In this document: one piece after another, positions 12,843 through 20,027 of the stretch
Position numbering within the stretch: the stretch's first letter is position 1
Layout: each line of letters begins with the position of its first letter
Assembly (NCBI GenBank): GCA_040081265.1
Contig: JBEBGV010000070.1
Coordinates: forward strand, 1-21,761
Length of the DNA stretch: 21,761 nt
Source: JBEBGV01 sp040081265
GTDB lineage: Bacteria; Acidobacteriota; Vicinamibacteria; Vicinamibacterales; UBA2999
Direction: 5' to 3'
Position numbers and translations under genes: made by a program
The notes under the pieces: model-generated
Told to the model about the DNA's origin: nothing
The model's input: the letters and a program-made list of their open reading frames with translations, nothing else
Database searches by the model: none

Positions 12843-13406
12843 GCGTCCCGCTTTCGATAGGCCCGCGGACTCTCGCTCGGGCGCAACCAGGCATCGTGGA
12901 CCCTTACCGGCTGTACCGAAAACACCGACCTTTCGCCCTGGCGATATCGCGCGCCTCCGCAAATGCTTTCGCCTCAGCACGCTGCTGTCCCCAAATCAGT
13001 TCAATTCGGGACGCTGAAAGCACCAGCGCGCGATTCGTGCGGCATCACTGCCTTTGCCGCGTTGATCTCACCCTCAATCGATCGGTGGTAGGAAATTCGT
13101 AGTCGACCTGCCAGCGAGCCAGAGCGTACGGGACTGGAGGCGCAAAACAGGTACTTGAGCATGCGCGCGGGAGGCGCCCCCACCGGGATTCGCACGCCAC
13201 TGGAACAGGTAATTATGTTCACAAACCCACCGTGCGGCCCTCGGCCTCACGCCACCCAAACTTCACGAAACGGCATAGAGATGCCCATTTATGCTAATGT
13301 TTTCATAAGTGGAGATAGGGCGAATGGCCTCTGCGGGGCTTGCGGTCAAAGCTTAACCTCATGTACAACGCCTACGCGCTGGTCGTTTTGGCGTGTATGA
13401 ACCCTC
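12843..13406. other. Non-coding or decayed stretch
   Basis: No complete gene is supported. On the minus strand, 12922 to about 13040 reads 'IELIWGQQRAEAKAFAEARD' in one frame and 'EGEINAAKAVMPHESRA' in another just upstream, which could be pieces of one decayed gene split by a frameshift. At 13173-13199 (minus) there is a sequence like the T-arm and acceptor end of a tRNA, but the stem pairing is broken. An AT-rich patch at 13285-13310 contains TATGCTAATG and could hold a promoter for the gene at 13480. Confidence 0.3.
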
Positions 13407-13467
13407 CGGGCTATCGCGTGAATCGCGGGGAGGGCTCGTTTAACCGGAACGATCAGTCGATAGCCCG
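13407..13467 (+). promoter_or_regulatory. Perfect 10-base inverted repeat in the leader of the membrane-protein pair
   Basis: CGGGCTATCG at 13407-13416 is the exact reverse complement of CGATAGCCCG at 13458-13467, separated by 41 bases that contain their own complementary words. The structure ends 12 bases before the TTG start at 13480. A folded RNA leader or an operator is possible. Confidence 0.4.
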
Positions 13468-13479
13468 TAGGCGTGCCAA

Positions 13480-13791
13480 TTGCCACCTATCAACAGAGAA
13501 ACGTACTCGGCGGTTGCCAGGGAGCTCTTGTTCGCTCTCTATAACACCGCTATTCGCAGTGCGCTGCTGGTTGCACTCGCGGCGATTCATTGGCTCGTTG
13601 ACGTCGGGTTCTCGTATTTTCTCGCGGATTGGAAATTCTTCGGAAACGCCATTGGACTCGTCACGTCCGGTGGATTTGGAGTGGTCACCGTTTTTCAGAT
13701 GTGGGAAATCGTTGTTCTCTTCTGGCCTTGGAAGGGACGAGTAGCTAATGAATCCGAAGCCGTCAATGGACCTGCCGAGCCTGCCGTTTAA
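13480..13791 (+). CDS. Small membrane protein
   Basis: This is a 103-residue protein from a TTG start at 13480. Two hydrophobic regions, at about 14-48 ('ALLVALAAIHWLVDVGFSYF') and 54-84 ('GFGVVTVFQMWEIVVLFW'), form two or three membrane helices, and the C-terminal tail is charged. It overlaps the next gene by 44 bases, so the two are probably translated from one message. The TTG start is the only one that keeps the helices whole with a polar N-terminus, but no strong Shine-Dalgarno supports it. No family is recognised. The pair may form one membrane complex. Confidence 0.55.
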   Translation: MPPINRETYSAVARELLFALYNTAIRSALLVALAAIHWLVDVGFSYFLADWKFFGNAIGLVTSGGFGVVTVFQMWEIVVLFWPWKGRVANESEAVNGPAEPAV

Positions 13792-14419
13792 CGAGGCTGA
13801 TGCTGGCGTGGTCCAGCCCGCAGTGAATCGCCCACGGCGGCCGATCTCTGTCAAACAAGTCGGTACCGCTCAGAAGACTTTCCAACTCTATTGGTGTGGA
13901 GGATTGGTATCACTCGGCATTGGCCTGCTCGCGATGCAGTTCTATTCTGCGACGGTCGATCAGGCCGCTGCGGTGGCGAGCGTCTGGCTCGTAGTTACTT
14001 ACCTTATCGGCCGTGGCCTGACTCAGTGGCTCAATTCGCTGATCTTATGTCCACCACCGGAGCCTTTACTGAGGGATCCCTGGGTTACCGGGGCAGCCTG
14101 GGCAACCGTCATTGGACTGATTTGCTGGTTCTTGGCGGCCACTAGCGCCCTTAGTGCAGGGCTGTATTTGGTGCTCAATCTCCGATGGGCCATCCAGCCT
14201 GCGCTTGCTATGTGCGGACTCTTGGCCTCCGGCGGCCTCGGTCTTGTGGTGTCGGCTGGGATGCTGATTTGCATTCGAGCCGGAATGTTCGATGCGCTGG
14301 TCTCTGTTGCGAGGTATGAACTCCTAACGCTGACGATTGAACTCGGTGCGTCCTTTGGGTCGTACAACGCCACTCGCCTACGGGTTGTCCATCACCAAGG
14401 ACACCGGCTGTCCATGTAG
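13748..14419 (+). CDS. Multi-spanning membrane protein of unknown function
   Basis: This is a 223-residue protein. The N-terminal 40 residues are polar with Pro and Arg; helices then lie at about 49-66, 73-92, 118-140, 144-168 and 170-185. The C-terminus is amphipathic ('ARYELLTLTIELGASFG'). It overlaps the small membrane protein at 13480-13791. The ATG at 13748 is used; the ATG seven codons further (13766) is an alternative that shortens the overlap. No transporter or enzyme motif is visible. A stem-loop at 14450-14477 follows the stop. Confidence 0.65.
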   Translation: MNPKPSMDLPSLPFNEADAGVVQPAVNRPRRPISVKQVGTAQKTFQLYWCGGLVSLGIGLLAMQFYSATVDQAAAVASVWLVVTYLIGRGLTQWLNSLILCPPPEPLLRDPWVTGAAWATVIGLICWFLAATSALSAGLYLVLNLRWAIQPALAMCGLLASGGLGLVVSAGMLICIRAGMFDALVSVARYELLTLTIELGASFGSYNATRLRVVHHQGHRLSM

Positions 14420-14449
14420 TGTTCCACAAGTCTCAGACCTTTTTCTTCA

Positions 14450-14477
14450 GCCCCCGTGTCGGTTTCCTCATGGGGGC
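14450..14477. other. Stem-loop after the membrane-protein pair
   Basis: GCCCCCGTG and CATGGGGGC form a 9-base stem with one G-T pair and a 10-base loop. It lies 30 bases after the stop at 14419. On the plus strand the T-rich stretch comes before, not after, the stem, so it is not a standard intrinsic terminator; it could still stop transcription with help or protect the message end. Confidence 0.35.
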
Positions 14478-14597
14478 CATCTCGTACGCGTAATCGTCTG
14501 AGCCCGTGGCGTTCACGGTAGAGGGCTACTTTAAGAATCCTCGTCGAACCCGCGCGACCCCGAATCCCAGGTATTTCCGGTCGAGGGCCACCTTGAG

Positions 14598-15413
14598 TCA
14601 GCCTGCGGCTGGTTGAGATTCCAACCAGTCCAGGAACTGACTCGATTCCGGTTCATAAAAAATCTGGGGCAAATCCTGCGGTAGCGAAGAAGCGATGCGC
14701 TCAACTCTGCGTTTCCAAGCTTTGTCCATAAACATTGCATCAGCGAGAACAAGGGGCATCAGCGCATGGCCGAAGTCAACGGCATCGTTCGGGGTCCAGG
14801 CAAAACTTCGAGCCTCCTCGACGAGGATGGCGTGTACTAGTGCCGTCAAAGTATGTACGACTGGACCGCGGTCAGTGATGACACGGGCCTTCTCGGGCGT
14901 GTCGCGACACGCCTGCCGAAGTTCCGCGACGCGACGCACGGACCGTGCTTTCGCCTTCGACAGCGTGTCGCGAAAGAACGCGCCATCTGGAAAGTGGCTG
15001 CGCATAACCGAGAGAGCATTTCCTAGCCGGATCTCACTACTGCGACCGCGCGTCAGCTCGTATACGATCTGAAGCAGCTTCCCATCCAACGCGGGGTGCG
15101 CCTCACTTGCGCGCCGGGTGGCCCGCAGTACTGCCCACACGTCCATTTCGATGGGAACCCAGTACGGCCCGACGGCGTCGAGGAACGCGCAGGTGGCCTC
15201 CAGTGTCGCTCCCGCGGTCTGAACGACTTCCGAAACGTTCGCGCTCGAAAAGAGCACTTCACCGCGGCTTGCGAAGGCACCAAGAAATCGCGCTTTGTGC
15301 TCGCGATTTGTCGAAAAATGATGCAGCGCGAACTGGTCAAGGTAGACCGCCGGCCGACGCTCGCACTTAACGACGACATCAATCCGATCGCCGACTACTC
15401 GGGTTGTGATCAT
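14598..15413 (-). CDS. Possible PIN-like domain protein
   Basis: This is a 271-residue soluble protein. The pattern fits the PIN-like nuclease fold loosely. An early strand 'RPAVYLDQFALHHFS' has an Asp where the first metal ligand sits; 'VLFSSANVSEVVQT' has a Glu-containing helix start. The late segment 'TPNDAVDFGHALMPLVLADA' and 'MFMDK' has two Asp, resembling the D-x-x-x-x-x-A-...-D-A-F-x-T-[DE] ending of PIN domains. The middle is a charged helical insert ('SKAKARSVRRVAELRQACRD'). PIN-like proteins are usually RNases, as toxins or in RNA processing; no partner antitoxin is evident here. GGAG sits a few bases before the ATG at 15413. This is a structure-level guess; alternatives are an unrelated all-helical protein. 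Confidence 0.5.
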   Translation of the reverse strand: MITTRVVGDRIDVVVKCERRPAVYLDQFALHHFSTNREHKARFLGAFASRGEVLFSSANVSEVVQTAGATLEATCAFLDAVGPYWVPIEMDVWAVLRATRRASEAHPALDGKLLQIVYELTRGRSSEIRLGNALSVMRSHFPDGAFFRDTLSKAKARSVRRVAELRQACRDTPEKARVITDRGPVVHTLTALVHAILVEEARSFAWTPNDAVDFGHALMPLVLADAMFMDKAWKRRVERIASSLPQDLPQIFYEPESSQFLDWLESQPAAG

Positions 15414-16033
15414 TCCGCTCCGTCAGCGGAGAAGAGCATCCGCAAGACGGCCTGCCAGGTGTGCTTTGCTGATACTCATACCGCGCATCGGATCTCGCGG
15501 CTCCACAGTAACAGAACCGGGCGTTTCCTTTGTCGCGCACCGACACTAGAGTACGGAACTAGACGGCAGGATCCTCACGTCCGCCGCAACAAGATGAGAT
15601 CCCGTAGTCTCTCGTCCCGCAGCCAGACGCCTGCCCTGCCATTACCACGGGCACCAGTGGGAGCCTAATCAGAAAGGCTCCGCTGCCACTCACGCGGGTC
15701 TGAATCGCCTCCGCGCTGCCAAGGAAGCCGGTCATCAAGATCACGCCGAGAATTGACGTCCTAGGGATGAAGGTACACCAACGCCACCATGGATTGAAGT
15801 AGGCCCAACTGAATCATCGTGGAACCAGCAAAGGTCGGCGACGCTTCCGACCGCCAGGCTCTTGCGATCGACAGCCGACCACGTTGACTTGACTCTGGCG
15901 AACCTCTAGAGTTTTCGCGATGCTCACTCGACTGGGACATCCCCGAGGGTGCGGCAACCCGAACAATTACGGCACAGATACACGCGGAGTCCATCGTGAG
16001 CTCGCATCGAGACTCACTGACTTTCTTGTGTGA
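15414..16033. other. 620-base stretch with no supported gene
   Basis: Both strands were read. Frames on the minus strand at 15559-15744 and 15761-16129 are open but have no recognisable motifs, no good start signals and uneven codon use. The promoter of the lipoprotein unit starting near 16034 is expected here but no clear -35/-10 pair stands out. It may be decayed coding DNA. Confidence 0.4.
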
Positions 16034-16900
16034 ATGAGCTCCAGCGGACGTTTCCTCATGAACATTCAAGCGGGCTTCTCTGCATGCTGGGCCCTGGTGA
16101 TCGCACACGGTCCCACTCAAGTGACACATTTTCCAAGGGTTGCTGTAGTCGTTCTCGGTGTGGCCCTACTTGGGTGTGGGAGTACGGGGACGCCGGTGTC
16201 TCCCACAGTTTCAGAACCGGGGACGAACGGTCTGGAGCTCGTATCCGTGAGTCCAGAACCGGGCTCAGAGGTAATGAGCAATATCGAGGCCAGCTTCGCC
16301 GGAACAGTTCGCTATACGCTGTCCTCGGCGGATCAGGGGATGTTGCGCGTTTCAATCTCAGATCAGAGTGGCGCCCCGATGCCGATTTTCCTCCACAGTC
16401 CGGACCGTCGAATTGAAGCGACTGTGACCCGAGGCACGGGCCTCGTCACTCTGATTCCTTCTCTTAATGTTCCGGGGCTCGGGTTGAGCTCTCTGACGGT
16501 GACATACACGCTGACGCCCTCGGGCCCGGGCGCACCGGTTTCCACTTCTGTCAAGTATTCAGTGCAGGGAGCTGGCCTTGTGCTTTTGAGCATGCAACCC
16601 CCGGCTGGATCGACGCTGAGACGTGGTCAGGTCATCCAGTTTCAAGGAACGGTCCTGTACAACCTCGACGTTGACTCCGGCCGTCTTTCTCTCGTGATTC
16701 AGGACCAGGCAAATAGGAACCTGCAGCGCGGGGACGCGCCGAGTGTAGTGGTCTCACGCGGACGAGGCGAAGCGACGCTAACGCAATCACTCACAATTCC
16801 GACGTCCGACGTCAGCGCCATTAATGTTTTCTTTGCTCTGAGGCCCGCTGGTGCTTCGGTGTCGAGCAATGTCATACTCGCGCCCTTCACCGTCGAATAG
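16034..16900 (+). CDS. Predicted lipoprotein with two related beta domains
   Basis: This has up to 288 residues. A lipobox 'VLGVALLGC' makes it a predicted lipoprotein. The ATG at 16034 puts 40 residues ahead of the hydrophobic core, so the GTG at 16121, which gives a normal signal ('MTHFPRVAVVVLGVALLGC'), may be the true start; neither has a clear Shine-Dalgarno. After a Thr/Ser/Pro linker, two tandem domains of about 100 residues share a pattern. 'LELVSVSPEPGSEV...F-x-G-T-V-R-Y-x-L' is mirrored by 'LVLLSMQPPAGSTL...F-Q-G-T-V-L-Y-x-L', each followed by 'RVSISDQ'/'SLVIQDQ'. This indicates an internal duplication of an Ig-like fold. It is separated from the next lipoprotein gene by 9 bases, so the two form an operon. 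Confidence 0.7.
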   Translation: MSSSGRFLMNIQAGFSACWALVIAHGPTQVTHFPRVAVVVLGVALLGCGSTGTPVSPTVSEPGTNGLELVSVSPEPGSEVMSNIEASFAGTVRYTLSSADQGMLRVSISDQSGAPMPIFLHSPDRRIEATVTRGTGLVTLIPSLNVPGLGLSSLTVTYTLTPSGPGAPVSTSVKYSVQGAGLVLLSMQPPAGSTLRRGQVIQFQGTVLYNLDVDSGRLSLVIQDQANRNLQRGDAPSVVVSRGRGEATLTQSLTIPTSDVSAINVFFALRPAGASVSSNVILAPFTVE

Positions 16901-16909
16901 AGCCGACAC

Positions 16910-18097
16910 ATGCGCCATGCATCCGTCAACGTTGCACGCGTCGTCGTACTAGCGGTCCTTCTAGCCAATTGCGGCGCTTCATCGCCGACGACGCCGTCAC
17001 CCGCAACAGCGCCGTCACCAGCGGCCGCTGCAACGCCGCCGTCATTATTCCGAGGTGTGGTCGCAGCGACTCGAACCAGCGATCCGACCTTCGCCGCGGT
17101 TGCGCGGAGCACTACGGGTGAAGCCGTCGGAGTCATTGGGGACGGGAATCGGGTGTCTGGGGCGGCTTATGCCATCAAGGGAAGGGGCGGTTTCGTCGTT
17201 CTCGCCGGCGCTGATGGCCTTCCAGCGTACGCCTACTTCGAGGACGCCATCCTGACGTTTTCCAATTACACCCAGAACAGCGTTGACGTTACTACTGCGC
17301 CTAGAAATGGAAGCCCTCTGCCCCCTCGTACAGTGCCGATAGATCCGACACTTCTACAAGGCTTCCGAGCAAGTGCTGGAACGACTTTTTCTCTTCGCTC
17401 TGATCGAAGGAGTTTGACACTATTCGACCAACAGTCGTTCGCACGCGCCCTTAAGCTCGCCGGCGAATATTCGACATTCGTTGGAGCAGTTGCCTGTGTG
17501 GGAGGCCTTTTCGTGTCGACGGTCGCCGCGCCGATTGTGGCCGTTGCCTGTGCCAGCACATTTCTCACTGCCCTCACCTCGATCGTTCCGGCCGTCGATG
17601 GTCCGCTCCTCGAACAGACACAGGCCTTCATAGGTCAGGCGGACTGTGCCATAAACGCAGACTGCCTGGACGTGACACTGCAGGTCCTCACCGCCATCAA
17701 CAACACCGCGGCCTCCACTGCTAAGCAGTTCGACGGGCACTGGGCCGGCCGGTCAACGGCCGTGGCTTTTCAATTGGAGTTCTCAGTTTCGAGCACTCAG
17801 CTCTCGGGCTTGAAACTCGTCTTCAGCTCCACATCGGTGAACGGGTGCTTCTTCCCCGCACTTTCCGGCGGAACGAATCCTGGCCAGTCGGTCATTTTGA
17901 GTGGCCAACGCTTCACCTATCAAAACACTGGTCCCCTCGGTTCCAGGGGTTTGTCGCACACCCTTGCGATAACCGGGACTCTGAACTCAAGCTCGAGCGC
18001 CAGCGGTAGTGCTTCATTGACGATCAATGATCCCACCGGTCCAAGCACGTGCAGCTCGCTGACCGTCACAGCCCCTTGGATCGCCAGCAAGACTTAG
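16910..18097 (+). CDS. Predicted lipoprotein of unknown function
   Basis: This is a 395-residue protein. The signal 'VVVLAVLLANC' gives a lipobox L-A-N-C, followed by a linker of Thr, Pro, Ser and Ala (to about 45). A first domain ('VIGDGNRVSGAAYAIKGRGG', 'LPAYAYFEDAILTFSNYTQN') is beta-rich. Residues 185-225 form a hydrophobic, cysteine-containing segment ('VGAVACVGGLFVSTVAAPIV') that could be a buried helix pair. The C-terminal domain (about 275-395) is a beta sandwich with 'FDGHWAGRSTAVAFQLEFSV' and 'LGSRGLSHTLAITGTLNSSS', a pattern seen in small secreted domains measuring 'tolerance to added groups' only in the sense of being generic; no function follows. It starts 9 bases after the first lipoprotein's stop and is co-transcribed with it. 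Confidence 0.7.
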   Translation: MRHASVNVARVVVLAVLLANCGASSPTTPSPATAPSPAAAATPPSLFRGVVAATRTSDPTFAAVARSTTGEAVGVIGDGNRVSGAAYAIKGRGGFVVLAGADGLPAYAYFEDAILTFSNYTQNSVDVTTAPRNGSPLPPRTVPIDPTLLQGFRASAGTTFSLRSDRRSLTLFDQQSFARALKLAGEYSTFVGAVACVGGLFVSTVAAPIVAVACASTFLTALTSIVPAVDGPLLEQTQAFIGQADCAINADCLDVTLQVLTAINNTAASTAKQFDGHWAGRSTAVAFQLEFSVSSTQLSGLKLVFSSTSVNGCFFPALSGGTNPGQSVILSGQRFTYQNTGPLGSRGLSHTLAITGTLNSSSSASGSASLTINDPTGPSTCSSLTVTAPWIASKT

Positions 18098-18571
18098 GCT
18101 GTAGCTCCGCAAACGACGGCCGACGAAGTAGAACAGCATGACGGGGCCGAGCGGTTCCTCGGCGCGGAGTTCGCCGTCTGACTCGATTGCCTCCGACGCA
18201 GTTGTGTCGGCAGAGTGAGTGCGGAGTGAGACATCCGCTTAAGCCCCCGATGGTTCAACTCATCAAAAGCGTCCGAGCAGGAATCCTTTCACGCGGATGG
18301 GGATCGCGGGTGACTGCTATTGGTGTATCGACGCGTTCCGAAAACACCACTCTGCGGAACACCTAGCTGGGCAGCCAGATCCGTCCAGAAGTCCCCAAAA
18401 CGGCGCGACCGTCTCGACAGGTTTACGGGACGCTCCCCTGTATAAGCGGACGCAAGCTGCGGACGTCTCGTGCCGGGGCCATGGGGAATCTCTCCCGGGG
18501 GACGGCCGGCGCGGTCGAGCCACTTCCCCACCTTGCCGACGCACGGCCAGGTCGTGACGCCGGAGCGTGCG
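18098..18571. other. 474-base stretch with no supported gene
   Basis: On the minus strand a frame at 18289-18639 reads 'FWTDLAAQLGVPQSGVFGTR', which faintly resembles a helix-turn-helix, but it overlaps the start-proximal... end of the gene at 18572 and has no coherent surroundings. No RNA gene, repeat or promoter is convincing. It probably holds decayed coding DNA. Confidence 0.35.
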
Positions 18572-18883
18572 CTAGAGTTCGCCTCGGCGAATCCTTTCCA
18601 CCTTTGCGTCCCGCTCGGACGCAAGTCGCTCGCGCTCACGCCGAAACTGCCTAGCGACCTCGTCGATCTGCGCGGAGTCGGCGGTTAGCGGACCCTTCAT
18701 CGCGGACTGTTCCAGGACGTCCTGCTCGGCGATCTTCGAGCCGTAGAGACTCCGCACCTCGGCGATGGCGCTCTTCTGTTGGCCAGTCATCGGGCTTGCG
18801 GTGACACCTTCCTCCGCGTCCTTCTTCCGCAGTCGTTCCATCGCCAACTCGATCGCAGACTTTGGGCCGGCATCATCAGACAT
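18572..18883 (-). CDS. Small charged helical protein of unknown function
   Basis: This is a 103-residue, almost wholly helical protein. It starts 'MSDDAGPKSAIELAMERLRK', contains a middle 'MTGQQKSAIAEVRSLYGSKI', and ends with a charged helix 'ARQFRRERERLASERDAKVE'. I recall similar uncharacterised proteins of about 100 residues with the K-S-A-[IL]-E-L-A-M-E-R-L-[RK]-K-K-D start in several soil bacteria. The pattern suggests a coiled-coil. No enzyme motif, signal or membrane segment is present. Its neighbour on the same strand is the interrupted serine recombinase, but there is no evidence of a functional tie. It looks intact. Confidence 0.75.
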   Translation of the reverse strand: MSDDAGPKSAIELAMERLRKKDAEEGVTASPMTGQQKSAIAEVRSLYGSKIAEQDVLEQSAMKGPLTADSAQIDEVARQFRRERERLASERDAKVERIRRGEL

Positions 18884-19002
18884 GGGCTCAGCTTACTTGG
18901 TGTTTGGGGGCGCGGTCCTGCTTCTTCCGGCAGAGCCGCCACCGACCCTGCCCGCCATCACCCATGGCTCAGAGGAAAGGTAGATGGCGATTGCTTGGCT
19001 TG

Positions 19003-19590
19003 TCACCTCGACGCCAAGCGTGCTCGATGGAGCACCGACGCGGGAACGCACAACGCTGCCGCGGCCTTGCGCGTCGACAGGCTGCTGACTCGTTCGAGAT
19101 CGTGGACGCTGATTCGGCGCGGCCGTCGTCCCAGGCGCTGGCCCTGCGCCCTGGCACGCGCAAGTCCGGCTCGAACGCGTTCGGCGATTCTGGCGCGCTC
19201 GAACTCGGCGATCGCCGCAAGGATGTGCATCTGCAGCTTGCCGGCTGGCGTGGTGGCGTCTATCCCCTCTGAGAGAGAGACGAAGGCGATCCCCAGCGCC
19301 TGCACATCCTCCAGCAGGGTCACAAGATGCCTCAGGTTGCGGCCGAGCCGATCCAGTCGCCAAACCAGGAGGACGTCGAAGCGACGGCGGCGTGCATCCG
19401 CCAGCAGCGTGTCCAGCGCCGGGCGACGGTCCGTCGCTCCGGACATTCCGGTGTCGACCTAGTCGGCGACGCCCCACCCACGTGCTTGGGCGTATCGGTG
19501 GAGTTCGAGAAGCCGATTCTCGCAGGTCTGGTCGTGCGTGCTGACGCGGGCGAAAATCGCCGCGCGCGAAGGCAAGTGAGATGTGTTCAT
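19003..19590 (-). pseudogene. Serine recombinase (resolvase/invertase) with an in-frame amber codon
   Basis: Reading from an ATG at 19590 gives a 195-residue small serine recombinase in one frame, broken only by a TAG at codon 44 (19459-19461). Before it lies 'AAIFARVSTHDQTCENRLLE' with the catalytic Ser (residue 17 in R-V-S). After it, 'VDTGMSGATDRRPALDTLLA' continues directly, then 'VLLVWRLDRLGRNLRHLVTL' with the conserved R-L-D-R-L-G-R, 'GKLQMHILAAIAEFERARIA' and a C-terminal helix-turn-helix. The residue before V-D-T-G is commonly Tyr or Phe, so one substitution explains the stop. The ATG at 19446 would give a 147-residue product without the catalytic Ser, so that shorter frame is not a working enzyme. 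The family does site-specific DNA strand exchange; here it is likely an inactivated resolvase of a mobile element. Confidence 0.85.
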
Positions 19591-20027
19591 GGCCGTCCTC
19601 GAAGGAATACGGCCGGTCGTGGCGGGACTGCTAGGATCGTCGGCAGCCTCGTCAGCCGGTTACTCGGTTGACTGGTTAGGGTCGGGTCACAGTTGGCGCT
19701 GTGGCTCGGCCCGCTTTCGGCTTCTTGTACTCCGCCTCCGAGCGAGACCGCAAGAACATTCACGATCCGCCGTGGGTCAAACCGAACTGCTCGGCCAGCT
19801 CAGGTAGACTTTGCTGCAACGACGAGAGGGGCGCGTCTTGTTGAAGGGCGGCAAGCAACCCGACGTGATCCTGCCGATGTGCGTAATCCCGCGTAGGTGC
19901 GACCGGCTCGAGCTGACTAAGAAGAAGGGGCTCGAGACCAAAGGTGCTTGATGAGGCGTGCATCGCTAAGCAACACCCCTCTGCGATCGACGTTCACCCC
20001 AGTTACAGACCGGAGTCTGATTCGCTG
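19591..20027. other. 437-base stretch upstream of hsdM, no supported gene
   Basis: A minus-strand frame at 19760-19963 includes 'SLQQSLPELAEQFGLTHGGS', which resembles part of a helix-turn-helix, but it has no good start and no fuller match. The promoter for hsdM should lie here; no clear element is seen. GGAG occurs about 16 bases before the hsdM ATG, too far to be a strong ribosome site. Confidence 0.35.

Noticed and set aside
15761..16129. 122-codon minus-strand frame
   Set aside because: It overlaps the start of the lipoprotein gene and shows no motif, signal or good start.
19003..19446. 147-residue resolvase as a complete gene
   Set aside because: It lacks the catalytic serine segment, which is found in frame upstream of a TAG; the gene is better described as interrupted.
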